This document shows, piece by piece, positions 27,625 to 36,489 of a stretch of DNA of 64,000 nucleotides (its first letter is position 1; the number at the start of each line of letters is the position of its first letter). Below the pieces are notes generated by a model. It was not told the origin of the DNA. It ran no database searches and was given only the letters and a program-made list of their open reading frames with translations. A program made the translations under genes and the position numbers. Source of the stretch: Legionella quinlivanii (GTDB lineage: Bacteria > Pseudomonadota > Gammaproteobacteria > Legionellales > Legionellaceae); assembly GCF_900461555.1 (NCBI RefSeq), contig NZ_UGOX01000001.1:1377501-1441500 (forward strand), written 5' to 3'.

Positions 27625-30120
27625 ATGAATGTGTTGCTCAATCTAATTATAACAGCAATCCTGATATATGGATTTTATCAATTGCTGAGCCGACAGGCGT
27701 CAATTGTAGTCTGGACAATCAGTTATGCGATTGTCGCCTTGCTTTTTATGAAATATTCTTCGTTGGGATGGTTTGCTCACACATTATTGGGATTAGGATT
27801 TTTAATGTTGCTGGCAGGAGCCATCAAACCCTTAAGACGGCAATTAATCTCTAGCCGTTTGTTTAAGGTCGTAAGTAAAGCAATGCCGACTATGTCTGCC
27901 ACTGAGCGTGAAGCGCTTGAAGCTGGAACGGTCAGCTGGGAAGGTGATTTGTTTAGCGGCGCACCTGATTTTAAACAATTGTTAAATGCACCGGTAAGTC
28001 GATTGTCTGATGAGGAACAGGCTTTTATTAATGGCCCGCTGAATGAGTTATGCCGCATGCTGGATGATTGGGACATTACCCATAATCGCACCGACCTGCC
28101 TCCTGAAGTCTGGCAATTCATTAAGGAAAAAGGCTTTTTAGGGATGATTATTCCCAAGGAATACGGCGGCCTCGATTTTTCTGCGACGGCCCAGGCCTTT
28201 ATTCTGGCGCGAGTTTATGGGCGCTCCATTTCTGCTGCAACAACCATTTCCGTGCCCAATTCATTAGGTCCTGCTGAATTACTTTTGAAGTATGGTACAA
28301 AAGAACAGAAAGAGTACTATCTGCCTCGGTTAGCGGATGGACGTGAAGTTCCCTGTTTTGCGCTAACAGGCCCCAATGCCGGGTCTGATGCGGCTTCTAT
28401 TCCAGATAAAGGGATCGTCTGTAAGCAAATGGTTGATGGTAAAGAAGTTTTAGGAATTCGTCTGAACTGGAACAAGCGTTATATTACACTTTGTCCGGTC
28501 GCGACGGTGATTGGTTTAGCCTTCCGATTATTTGATCCGGACAACCTGTTGGGTAAAGGCCATGATGTAGGTATTAGTTGTGCGTTAATACCCTCGACTA
28601 CACCGGGTGTTATCAAGGGTAGAAGGCATTTTCCATTGAATACTGCGTTTCTTAATGGTCCTACTCAGGGTAAGGATGTGTTCATTCCCGTAGATTATCT
28701 CATCGGTGGGGCTTCTATGGCAGGTGCGGGCTGGCGCATGCTGATGGAATGCTTAAGTGCCGGCAGAGCGATTTCACTACCCTCCAGTGCAATGGGTGGA
28801 TCTCAGGCTGGGGCTTTGGCCAGTGGTGCATACTCCCGAGTCAGAAAACAATTTAATCAGGCAATTGCCAATTTTGAAGGCATCGAAGAGCCTTTGGCGC
28901 GCATCATGGCCAATACCTACATTATTGATGCAGGGCTTACAATGGCTGCATCAGCAATCGATCACGGGGCTAAACCTTCTGTGGCCGGAGCGATTCTTAA
29001 ATACCAGACCACTGAAAGAGCACGTCAGGTGTCTTTAGACGCGATGGATATACACGGAGGTAAAGGAATTTGTCTGGGACCTAATAATTATCTGGGCAGA
29101 GGCTACCAGAACGCACCGATTGGTATTACTGTTGAGGGGGCGAATATTCTAACCCGTAATCTGATTATTTTCGGACAAGGGGCTATTCGCTGCCATCCTT
29201 ATGTATTCAAGGAACTTGAAAGTGTTCGCGAAAATAATCTGGCGGCTTTTGATGATGCGTTTTGGGGACATGCCGGCTTCGTTATGGCAAATCTGGCTAA
29301 ATCAATAGTCTATGCCTTTACTGACGGGCGATTCACAAAGGCTCCACAAAGTAGAGCGAAGCGTTATTATCAGCTCATCAACCGCTATAGTGCCAATCTG
29401 GCGTTTACAGCAGACTTTTGTATGGGAATATTGGGAGGCGCATTAAAACGCAAGGAAAAAATTTCTGCACGTCTGGGTGATGTTTTAGGTAATCTTTACC
29501 TCGCTTCCGCAGTACTGAAACGCTATCACGACGATGGAGAGCCAGCAGCTGACTTGCCCTTGGTCGAATGGTGCTGCCAGCATTTACTGCATGAGTGTGA
29601 GCGTGCCTTCAGAGGGGTTATTACTAATTTCCCGGTCCGCTGGGGACGCATCCTGCTAAGAACTATACTGATGCCTTTCGGAAGCAAAAGGCATTATCCA
29701 GCGGATCATCTCGGCCATCAGCTTGCCAGACTGATGTCAGAGCCTAATGAGACTCGTGACCGAATGGCGCGTATAGTATTCAAAGAGCCCTTGCCCAATT
29801 GTCCTGTTGGGCGTTTGGAAGATGCGTTTCATAAAATCTATGCGGTGGAAAGTCTCGAGCGAAAAATTAGCAAGGCGGTCAGAGACGGCATGCTTCACTC
29901 TCTGACTTTGCTTGAGCAAATTGAGGAGGCACAAGCCGCTGGCGTATTAACTCCGGAAGAAGCCGTCCAAATGCGTGAAGCTGAACAGGCTCGTCAGGCA
30001 GTGATTGCAGTAGATGATTTCAGTGATGAGGAACTTCGCCGTACTGCAGCTGATAAGAGCAATGCTAAGCAAAGAAAAGTGCTATCAACGCATGATGATT
30101 TGCCGATAGAGGCTGCGTAA
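27625..30120 (+). CDS. fadE: acyl-CoA dehydrogenase FadE
   Basis: First enzyme of fatty-acid beta-oxidation, of the long gamma-proteobacterial FadE type (E. coli 814 residues, here about 830). Two N-terminal hydrophobic segments (about 5-22 and 26-63) suggest membrane attachment. The dehydrogenase core has IIPKEYGGLDFSATAQA, FALTGPNAGSDAASIPD and DIHGGKGICLGPNNYLGRGY. ATG 27625 directly abuts the AGGAG ribosome site; GTG 27631 (codon 3), six bases from it, is the better start. The 186 bases upstream contain no gene. Fatty-acid use fits the acyl-CoA synthetase at 58527, though they are far apart. Confidence 0.95.
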   Translation: MNVLLNLIITAILIYGFYQLLSRQASIVVWTISYAIVALLFMKYSSLGWFAHTLLGLGFLMLLAGAIKPLRRQLISSRLFKVVSKAMPTMSATEREALEAGTVSWEGDLFSGAPDFKQLLNAPVSRLSDEEQAFINGPLNELCRMLDDWDITHNRTDLPPEVWQFIKEKGFLGMIIPKEYGGLDFSATAQAFILARVYGRSISAATTISVPNSLGPAELLLKYGTKEQKEYYLPRLADGREVPCFALTGPNAGSDAASIPDKGIVCKQMVDGKEVLGIRLNWNKRYITLCPVATVIGLAFRLFDPDNLLGKGHDVGISCALIPSTTPGVIKGRRHFPLNTAFLNGPTQGKDVFIPVDYLIGGASMAGAGWRMLMECLSAGRAISLPSSAMGGSQAGALASGAYSRVRKQFNQAIANFEGIEEPLARIMANTYIIDAGLTMAASAIDHGAKPSVAGAILKYQTTERARQVSLDAMDIHGGKGICLGPNNYLGRGYQNAPIGITVEGANILTRNLIIFGQGAIRCHPYVFKELESVRENNLAAFDDAFWGHAGFVMANLAKSIVYAFTDGRFTKAPQSRAKRYYQLINRYSANLAFTADFCMGILGGALKRKEKISARLGDVLGNLYLASAVLKRYHDDGEPAADLPLVEWCCQHLLHECERAFRGVITNFPVRWGRILLRTILMPFGSKRHYPADHLGHQLARLMSEPNETRDRMARIVFKEPLPNCPVGRLEDAFHKIYAVESLERKISKAVRDGMLHSLTLLEQIEEAQAAGVLTPEEAVQMREAEQARQAVIAVDDFSDEELRRTAADKSNAKQRKVLSTHDDLPIEAA

Positions 30121-30132
30121 ATACCACTTGTT

Positions 30133-30167
30133 TCCTGGGGCCCGCGATGTGTTCGCGGAACCCAGGA
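30133..30167 (+). terminator. two-level hairpin after fadE
   Basis: TCCTGGG (30133-30139) pairs with CCCAGGA (30161-30167), and CCGCGA (30142-30147) with TCGCGG (30153-30158) inside. It lies 12 bases past the fadE stop and before the end of the converging secreted-protein gene. There is no T-run, so it may be a repetitive palindrome or an RNA-stabilising stem more than an intrinsic terminator. Confidence 0.5.
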
Positions 30168-30213
30168 ACTCTGCTAATGACTGCAGAGTTGATACTGTAA
30201 TCCTTCTCTTTGG

Positions 30214-31533
30214 CTAGAAAATATTACTTCCGGTTCCGTTTCCTATCGCAGTTGTTGTCGCGGGTGGTAAATTGATGCTGCATGAGCCATCTGCTCCAAA
30301 TTCAGCATAACCTAGATAATTGGCAAGGTTATCCACTACTGAGGGTACAGTAAATTCTCGCACCACCTCATTTAAAATGAAGGGGGTAACGGATTTGTCA
30401 ATACAGCGAAAACGTAAATAGTAAGTCAATCCTGGCATTGCAGACATATTGAAATTGTATACTGCAAAATAGGAGCGTCCCACAGGCGTTGGCAGATTGG
30501 AGTTAACCTGATAGATATTTTCAGGACCATTACCTGGAATATCATCCACATCCAACTCGAAATTATTTTGAATTTTATTAGCATAATAGATATGAGTTGG
30601 TGTAGGCAAGGTAGGGAATAAGGCATGGGCATCAATATCGCCATTGCGTGACCATTCCAAAGTAAATTGCACGCTGCCGCATCCACCCACTTCACTAAAG
30701 ACATGCATTGTATTATTCAAAGGATAACCAGGGCTTGTAGGAAGACAAGTGCTGCACCCATCAGTAGGATTGGTGATCTGGGTGGCATTACTTTGAAGCA
30801 ATAATCCAGCGCAATATCCTGGCGGTGTAAACGCGAGAACCCGAACCAGGCTATTGACCGCATTAGTATTAGAACCCTGAACTGAAATAGCTGTGGTTTC
30901 CGCGAGACCACCTGGCTGGATATTGTAAGTACAACTGCTGTAGGGAGCAAGCGTACTGGTGCAGGTAGAGGCTGCATAATTCACTGTCAATCCACTGCTC
31001 GCCGGGATTGAGATGGTTAAATTCTCTGCTGTTGCATTACTATTATTAAACACCTGAACATTTTTTGCCCCATCACCAGCGATAAGAAGAAGTATGGGAG
31101 GATTCAGGGTTAACAGAGCAGGTTGCGTGTTCGCTGATACGAGGTGGATTCTAAGGCTGTCGTTGAAACCGGGCTGATAGCACTGCAAAGGCGCATAAAG
31201 ATCACAAAGAACGGGGCCACCGATGATATCGGCTTGCAGAGCTTGCCCATTAATAGTTAAAGTCAGCAGGCAGGACTGAAGATAGCCCAGTGTTTCGGTA
31301 CATCCGGAAGGAAAAACTCCCCGAATTGGCTGCATTCTTAAAGTATGAGATTTACGCGATTGATTAGTTACTGTGTATTGTACCGTTGCGCTGCCTGTTG
31401 TTTCTACCGTGGTATTGGCTGGGTATCCTGGCACTTGCGCAAAAGTCCATAAGGGTATCCCTGCATTGAGTTTACTGCCAAACAAAAGCATTGAGGCAGC
31501 AAATAATGGATGTTTGATCTCCATAATCTTCAT
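30214..31533 (-). CDS. secreted beta-rich protein with DUF2135/YfaP-like C-terminal region
   Basis: A 439-residue exported protein of unknown function. A signal peptide ends near LNA/GIP (about 24-25). Residues about 30-240 are Thr/Asn/Ser-rich with regularly placed Cys (GCTETLGYLQSCLLTLTI; STCTSTLAPYSSCTYNI), looking like two immunoglobulin-like beta domains. Residues about 290-380 (LEWSRNGDIDAHAL then ELDVDDIPGNGPENIY) resemble the D-x-D-x-H and GPENI pattern of DUF2135/YfaP proteins. An AGGACA ribosome site precedes the ATG. It lies 14 bases downstream of pnuC and may be co-transcribed with it. Cell-surface or secreted location is inferred. Confidence 0.7.
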   Translation of the reverse strand: MKIMEIKHPLFAASMLLFGSKLNAGIPLWTFAQVPGYPANTTVETTGSATVQYTVTNQSRKSHTLRMQPIRGVFPSGCTETLGYLQSCLLTLTINGQALQADIIGGPVLCDLYAPLQCYQPGFNDSLRIHLVSANTQPALLTLNPPILLLIAGDGAKNVQVFNNSNATAENLTISIPASSGLTVNYAASTCTSTLAPYSSCTYNIQPGGLAETTAISVQGSNTNAVNSLVRVLAFTPPGYCAGLLLQSNATQITNPTDGCSTCLPTSPGYPLNNTMHVFSEVGGCGSVQFTLEWSRNGDIDAHALFPTLPTPTHIYYANKIQNNFELDVDDIPGNGPENIYQVNSNLPTPVGRSYFAVYNFNMSAMPGLTYYLRFRCIDKSVTPFILNEVVREFTVPSVVDNLANYLGYAEFGADGSCSINLPPATTTAIGNGTGSNIF

Positions 31534-31547
31534 AATATGTCCTTATT

Positions 31548-32117
31548 TTAAAGTGAGTTGGGTTGTGTTTGATGAGTATCCTGAGAGGCCCATTTTAAAT
31601 AACCCACAATAGCCATAATGGTATAGAGGAACATTAAAAGAGCGTGAAAAGGGATTTGTTTGTAAAAATACATATAAGCATATATTGCATCGGTAATAAA
31701 CCAGACAAGCCAGGTAAAGATGATTTTATAACACATCAGCCACTGGCCCATAATACTAAGCGCTGTTGTGAGTGCATCAAGGCTTACTACAGTTGAATCA
31801 GTATATTGTCGCAACAGGAAATAAATAAGAAGGTATAAGGCAGTAGTGATCATTAACAGGACGGTGGCCTGAGGCAATGATAGCCATTTAACTTTAAACT
31901 TTGCATGGGGAGTTCTGTTCCACAGCAAAAAGCCGTAAAAGCTGTTTAACAAATAAAATATTTCAAGCAGGGTGTCGGCATAAATCCCTTTATTAAAATA
32001 GAGAATGCTGTTTATCGCAGTGGCAAAAAAGCTGATTATCCATGCTTTCCTGTCCATACAAATGAAATACCAGGTGGAAAGTAACGATAAAAGAGTTCCT
32101 AAGAGATCGAGTTGCAT
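31548..32117 (-). CDS. pnuC: nicotinamide riboside transporter PnuC
   Basis: A 189-residue membrane protein with about seven hydrophobic segments, the PnuC/SWEET-like fold. The conserved substrate-site Trp pattern is seen in FTWLVWFITDAIYAYMYFYK, together with LNSFYGFLLW. It imports nicotinamide riboside by facilitated diffusion for NAD synthesis. No NadR kinase gene is in the window. The ribosome site is weak. It diverges from the beta-barrel gene at 32245. Confidence 0.87.
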   Translation of the reverse strand: MQLDLLGTLLSLLSTWYFICMDRKAWIISFFATAINSILYFNKGIYADTLLEIFYLLNSFYGFLLWNRTPHAKFKVKWLSLPQATVLLMITTALYLLIYFLLRQYTDSTVVSLDALTTALSIMGQWLMCYKIIFTWLVWFITDAIYAYMYFYKQIPFHALLMFLYTIMAIVGYLKWASQDTHQTQPNSL

Positions 32118-32244
32118 GTATATTATTACGATAGTTAGAAAGACGTTTTCCGCCGGGCGGTAAGCTAGGGATACATTGTATCATTAAATGTTAAATTTGA
32201 TGTACTTATTTACTATTTTATATTTTTGAGTAAGGATACCCTTA

Positions 32245-32991
32245 ATGAAAAAACAGACTGCATTACTTGCACTCACCACTAGTATTTTTGCCAGCTATTC
32301 TGTCGCAGGTACCATGGGACCGGTTGTAGCTAAAGACTGGACCTGGGTTAGTTCTGTCAGTGTGGGGCCTGCCTGGGCAAGAGCCGGCGATACTCAGACT
32401 TTTTTCCTTGCGCCCGAAATTGAAAAAACCTATGTCGCCAGAAAATCGACCAAAGCCCTGGCTGTCGCTGAGTTATTTTTTGGCGCCCAAAAGAACCTGT
32501 CTGATCAATGGTCTGGTCAATTGGGGATTGAACTTGCCACTACCAGTCGTGTCAGGCTGCAAGGTAACATATGGGATGACGCGGATCCCTCATTTGACAA
32601 TTACACCTATAGCTATAAGGTTAAACACAACCGTATTGCCGCAAAAGGCAAATTATTGCTCGATAAAGGCTATTTTGTAATTCCCTGGGTTAGCGCCAGT
32701 GTGGGGGCAGGCTTTAATCGCTCCTATGCATTTCAGAATACACCGACAATTTTTGAAGCCGTTCCTAATGCGGATTTCGCAAACCATACCAAGACAACTT
32801 TCGCCTATACGCTGGGCGCCGGTGTACAGAAGAGTTTAAGCGAACATTTTCAGGTGGGCGTTGGCTATGAATTTGCTGATTGGGGGAAAAGCGAACTCGG
32901 ACGTGCTGCGGGGCAAACACTTAATACCGGCCTTCAGTTAGATCATTTATACACTCATGGTGTTCTGTTTAATTTGACGTGGCTGGCTTAA
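32245..32991 (+). CDS. outer-membrane beta-barrel protein, Legionella-type paralogue 1
   Basis: A 248-residue exported protein. A signal peptide ends at SVA before GTMGPV. The mature part alternates polar and hydrophobic residues as in an 8-stranded OmpA/opacity-type barrel, with FQVGVGYEFADWGKSEL near the C-terminus. It shares long stretches with the gene at 52546-53286 (WxDADPxFxNxTYxYKV, VGxGYEFADWGKxEL, GQTxxxG). AAGGAT precedes the ATG. It lacks a terminal Phe/Tyr and ends in WLA. The function is unknown; adhesion or surface structure is possible. Confidence 0.82.
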   Translation: MKKQTALLALTTSIFASYSVAGTMGPVVAKDWTWVSSVSVGPAWARAGDTQTFFLAPEIEKTYVARKSTKALAVAELFFGAQKNLSDQWSGQLGIELATTSRVRLQGNIWDDADPSFDNYTYSYKVKHNRIAAKGKLLLDKGYFVIPWVSASVGAGFNRSYAFQNTPTIFEAVPNADFANHTKTTFAYTLGAGVQKSLSEHFQVGVGYEFADWGKSELGRAAGQTLNTGLQLDHLYTHGVLFNLTWLA

Positions 32992-33122
32992 TCTATAAGC
33001 CGATATGTTTATTCCCTGCATTCCGGGACTGGTGTTCGCGGATCGGGGAGTTCAGTCAGCTTACTGGGAAAATTTCCAATTATCTGATAGGCTTAGCATA
33101 TAAGCTTGCTAAGGAGATAGCT

Positions 33123-33551
33123 ATGTACAAAAGGGTGTTATTCGCTACTGATTTTGATGAAGTAGGGGTTAGAGCAGCGCAGAAAGCAAAGAAAATTGCT
33201 GATGAGAATGGTGCTGATCTGTTGCTGGTGCATGTTGTGGAACCGATTCCGGCTTATGCCTATCCTGGTTTTGCAGGCTTCGCTGAGGTTGAAGTATCAA
33301 TTCGTGAGCAGGCTGAGAAAGAGCTGGCGGCTCTTGCTAAAAAACTCGGTGTCGATGCAGCTCACTGCATGATCGAGTTTGGCTCTACTAAAAACGAAAT
33401 ACTCCGAGTGGCCCAGGAGAAAAATATTGATTTAATCGTTACCGGCAGTCACGGCAAGCATGGCCTGGCCTTATTATTAGGCTCTACCGCTAATGCAATT
33501 CTTCACGGCGCGGAATGTGATGTTCTGATTGTTCGCTCTGCGAAGGATTAG
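33123..33551 (+). CDS. universal stress protein, UspA family
   Basis: A 142-residue single-domain USP. The start MYKRVLFATDFDEVG is the family N-terminus; the upstream 48 in-frame codons are ignored because AAGGAGA lies just before ATG 33123. The ATP-binding motif G-2x-G-9x-G-S/T is complete in GSHGKHGLALLLGSTAN, so it is an ATP-binding USP, in contrast to the UspA subtype that does not bind ATP. It probably acts in stress survival. The 131 bases before it hold no gene. Confidence 0.92.
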   Translation: MYKRVLFATDFDEVGVRAAQKAKKIADENGADLLLVHVVEPIPAYAYPGFAGFAEVEVSIREQAEKELAALAKKLGVDAAHCMIEFGSTKNEILRVAQEKNIDLIVTGSHGKHGLALLLGSTANAILHGAECDVLIVRSAKD

Positions 33552-33563
33552 CTAATAAGCGTA

Positions 33564-33584
33564 GGTCGGGCGCTTCGCCCGACC
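33564..33584. terminator. hairpin between the universal stress gene and the converging glycosyltransferase gene
   Basis: GGTCGGGCG (33564-33572) and CGCCCGACC (33576-33584) form a perfect 9-bp stem with a 3-base loop. It lies in the 57-bp space between two convergent genes and could terminate both, although neither side has a T-run. Short GC-rich palindromes of this type are also common as repetitive extragenic elements. Confidence 0.5.
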
Positions 33585-33608
33585 AACTCCTACTTTACTC
33601 ACGTTCTC

Positions 33609-35300
33609 CTAAGGCGAAGACGGAGTGTCCGAGACAAGTTCTATCTCTTTATGTTTTGTTTCCACCACTTCCTCAATAGTAATTGATGGTTTTTTGCTGA
33701 TTGGCTTTTTCCAGAAAAAAGAATAAAGCGAGTCTTTGAAGCTGGGTGCATTTTCTGGTTTAGCTTCTTCTTTGGATGGGGCTATTAAAGAGGCAAGAAA
33801 CTCAGGCAGTTCAACCTTCAGGTTTTTAAACTCGCCCGATTTGAGTAGCTCCTCGATCGTTTTGGCAGGCGATAAATTCGGCAAATACACCAGAAGTAAC
33901 CTTAGCAGACCGATATTGGTAAAGGCAGTTAGCAGCAGACGATAAAAAAACATCGTAGCAAGTGTTAGAAAATCATGCTGTAAATCAGGACGATTACGAA
34001 GTTTGGCGTAATGCCAGAACATGGTCATGGCTTGCTGGCCCGCAATCACCGCAGCCAGCTTCCCCCAATAGGTCGGATCGCTTGCTGATATAATCATTAC
34101 CAGTAAACGGGTCCAGTCTACATAATTATTATACAGTGTATACATCTGGCTAGCTTTTAACGCAGCGACATCTGCAGGTTTCAAATTCCATTCTGTAAAA
34201 AAATTACGCAGCAACTCAAAGTTCATGGTGTGAATCCCCATACACCATCCTCTGGCTCGCTGCTTATAGAGATTTTGATCCGGGCCTAAAACAGTTGTGG
34301 GTACCTCTGTCGGAAAAACATAATTGGCATCAAAACGCTGACGATAACCTAAACGAGCGGCACGAATACCCGTTTCAAGATCTTCGGCAATGAAACGAGT
34401 GCTATGGGTTAATAATGTTCTCAACAAGACTGATATTTTCCAGAGAGCAATAGCGCCATGCGGATATAAAACACCATGAAAGCGATCCTCGAACATTTTA
34501 AAATGATCGGCTTGCTTGTACTCAATAGACTGAAATTGCACTAGTCTGGATGGTTTTTCCTTCTTGGAAATAGCCATAATGGGATAGAAAATTCCTTTGA
34601 ATTTTTCATTCTCTAACAGGCTTTCATTAAATTTGAAATTAGATGGGGGATGGACGTCATCGTCACTCATCAGCGCAAATTCACGGTGATCTCCCTGAGC
34701 TAAAATCAGTCCAATAAATTGAGCAACTGTTTTGTTTCCACGATTATGCCAATAGTAATTAATTCGTTCGGATACTGATTTTGCAATACTAAGTGTATTG
34801 TCCGTGGGTTGTTCAGAGTTCCCATTGTCAATAATATAAATTTGCTCAGGTTCAACGATTTTCAAATAAGCTCTAAGTGTGGCTTCTATTTCCAGGGAAC
34901 TGTTGTGAGCAACAATTATTACAGCCATCTTTTTATTATGGGCTTTAATAGCTGTCTGAGTGTTTTCCTCCTCAAGCTGGATTTCCACATCTGCAGGCTC
35001 GGGGGGCTTTTCCGAAATCTCAGGAAGTTTATCCGGATACTTGGTGAAAGCCATAGTAACCAGCATTAATAAAGGTTCAAAACCATAGAGAACGGCCATT
35101 AAAGGAATCAGATTGGATTTGACCGCATGAACCAGGTAGTCAAAGAAACCAACATTAGTCTCTACGGCTACAACTGCAGCAATAAGTAGTGCATAAAACA
35201 GAAAGAAGAATAGCTTGCGTAAAGTGAATGGGAAAATAATCTCGCGCGGATCAAATATAGATTTAATAAAATTCCAGTCCATTGGAGGGGTAAGTTTCAT
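33609..35300 (-). CDS. membrane glycosyltransferase, GT2 family (processive-type motifs)
   Basis: A 563-residue protein. Two N-terminal hydrophobic segments (about 28-48 and 63-85) are followed by a GT2 catalytic domain from about 124: MAVIIVAHNSS, the metal-binding Asp triad MSDDDVHP (213-215), an AED at 305-307 as catalytic base, and QRARGW at 347-352, equivalent to the Q-x-x-R-W motif of cellulose and hyaluronan synthases. Further hydrophobic segments follow (about 385-475). A charged, disordered tail ends it. It probably polymerises or transfers a sugar at the inner membrane; the product is unknown and no polysaccharide genes are adjacent. Confidence 0.85.
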   Translation of the reverse strand: MKLTPPMDWNFIKSIFDPREIIFPFTLRKLFFFLFYALLIAAVVAVETNVGFFDYLVHAVKSNLIPLMAVLYGFEPLLMLVTMAFTKYPDKLPEISEKPPEPADVEIQLEEENTQTAIKAHNKKMAVIIVAHNSSLEIEATLRAYLKIVEPEQIYIIDNGNSEQPTDNTLSIAKSVSERINYYWHNRGNKTVAQFIGLILAQGDHREFALMSDDDVHPPSNFKFNESLLENEKFKGIFYPIMAISKKEKPSRLVQFQSIEYKQADHFKMFEDRFHGVLYPHGAIALWKISVLLRTLLTHSTRFIAEDLETGIRAARLGYRQRFDANYVFPTEVPTTVLGPDQNLYKQRARGWCMGIHTMNFELLRNFFTEWNLKPADVAALKASQMYTLYNNYVDWTRLLVMIISASDPTYWGKLAAVIAGQQAMTMFWHYAKLRNRPDLQHDFLTLATMFFYRLLLTAFTNIGLLRLLLVYLPNLSPAKTIEELLKSGEFKNLKVELPEFLASLIAPSKEEAKPENAPSFKDSLYSFFWKKPISKKPSITIEEVVETKHKEIELVSDTPSSP

Positions 35301-35532
35301 GAGTAATTCAACATCTCAAAGATTAATAAATTGCCATTCCCTGCGACAGCAATGGCATAGTGATGCCAATTGACAGGAGATAGTCTCAAAAAAAGAAATG
35401 ATTCTAAAGAATTTAATCGTGAAATGAAATAAAGCGACAGTTATTAATCGGAGAGCTAAACTTTATAATAAGGAATTTCGCAAACTGCGATAAAAATCGG
35501 TATAATTGAAATTTTATTCTTAAAGTTATCAT

Positions 35533-36486
35533 ATGAAGATTCTAGCTGGATTACATCGTTTTCCATCAGATATGGGATGTGTAGCAACAATCGGTAATTT
35601 TGATGGTGTACATTTAGGGCATCAGGCCATCCTGAAAAGGTTGCAGCAAAAAGCAAGAGAATTGAATTTGCCCTCTGTTGTATTAACTTTTGAACCACAG
35701 CCCGCTGAGTTTTTTCTTGGAAAGGACACGTTGGCACGATTATCCACTTTCAGGGAAAAGGTAGAGATTTTTTCAAGATTCGGGATAGATTATATTTGCC
35801 GGTTAAAGTTCAATAGCGAAATGGCTGCAATGAGCGCTGAAACCTTTGCAAAAAAGTATCTCCTCGATTTATTACAACTGCGTTATTTAACAGTAGGTAA
35901 TGATTTCCAATTCGGAGCCAATAGGCAGGGAAATGCGTTATTACTAAATGATTATTTCAAGGCCCAAGGCCGGGAACTAGAGATATTTCCTGATTTTGAG
36001 ATGAATGGCAAGCGAGTCAGTTCTACCCGAATCAGAAAACTGTTGAAAGAGGGCAGACTAACCCAGGCTGCCAGTTTGCTAGGCCGTACTTACAGCATTT
36101 CCGGGCGGGTGGTTGTCGGAAACAGGCAAGGTTGTAAATGGGGAATTCCTACAGCGAATATAGCCCTTAACAGAAAAATTCCCCCGTTTACAGGCGTGTT
36201 TTGCGTCGAAGTGAAACGGAATAATGGCAAGATATATCATGGGGTCGCCAATCTGGGTATTCGCCCGACAGTTGACGGAACTAAAACAGTATTGGAAGTT
36301 CATTTGCTCAATTTTCAAGAAAACCTGTATAGTGAACGATTACAAGTATTTTTCTTGCATAAATTAAGAGACGAAATAAAATTTCCCAATTTGGAAGAGT
36401 TAATCCAGCAAATTAGAAATGATATTGTGGCGGCAGAACGCTATTTTTCAAACAGCCGCCTGAATTTAACGCTTTTAGCAGAGTAA
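35533..36486 (+). CDS. ribF: bifunctional riboflavin kinase/FAD synthetase
   Basis: Makes FMN and FAD from riboflavin. The N-terminal FMN adenylyltransferase has the nucleotidyl-transfer motif IGNFDGVHLGH (20-30) and SSTRIRKLL near 164. The C-terminal kinase has GRTYSISGRVVVGNRQG and the ATP/flavin loop KWGIPTANI near 203. The 317-residue length is normal. It ends 3 bases before ileS, so ribF-ileS-lspA is one operon, a very widespread arrangement. The 232 bases upstream hold the divergent promoters and no gene. Confidence 0.97.
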   Translation: MKILAGLHRFPSDMGCVATIGNFDGVHLGHQAILKRLQQKARELNLPSVVLTFEPQPAEFFLGKDTLARLSTFREKVEIFSRFGIDYICRLKFNSEMAAMSAETFAKKYLLDLLQLRYLTVGNDFQFGANRQGNALLLNDYFKAQGRELEIFPDFEMNGKRVSSTRIRKLLKEGRLTQAASLLGRTYSISGRVVVGNRQGCKWGIPTANIALNRKIPPFTGVFCVEVKRNNGKIYHGVANLGIRPTVDGTKTVLEVHLLNFQENLYSERLQVFFLHKLRDEIKFPNLEELIQQIRNDIVAAERYFSNSRLNLTLLAE

Positions 36487-36489
36487 GTA

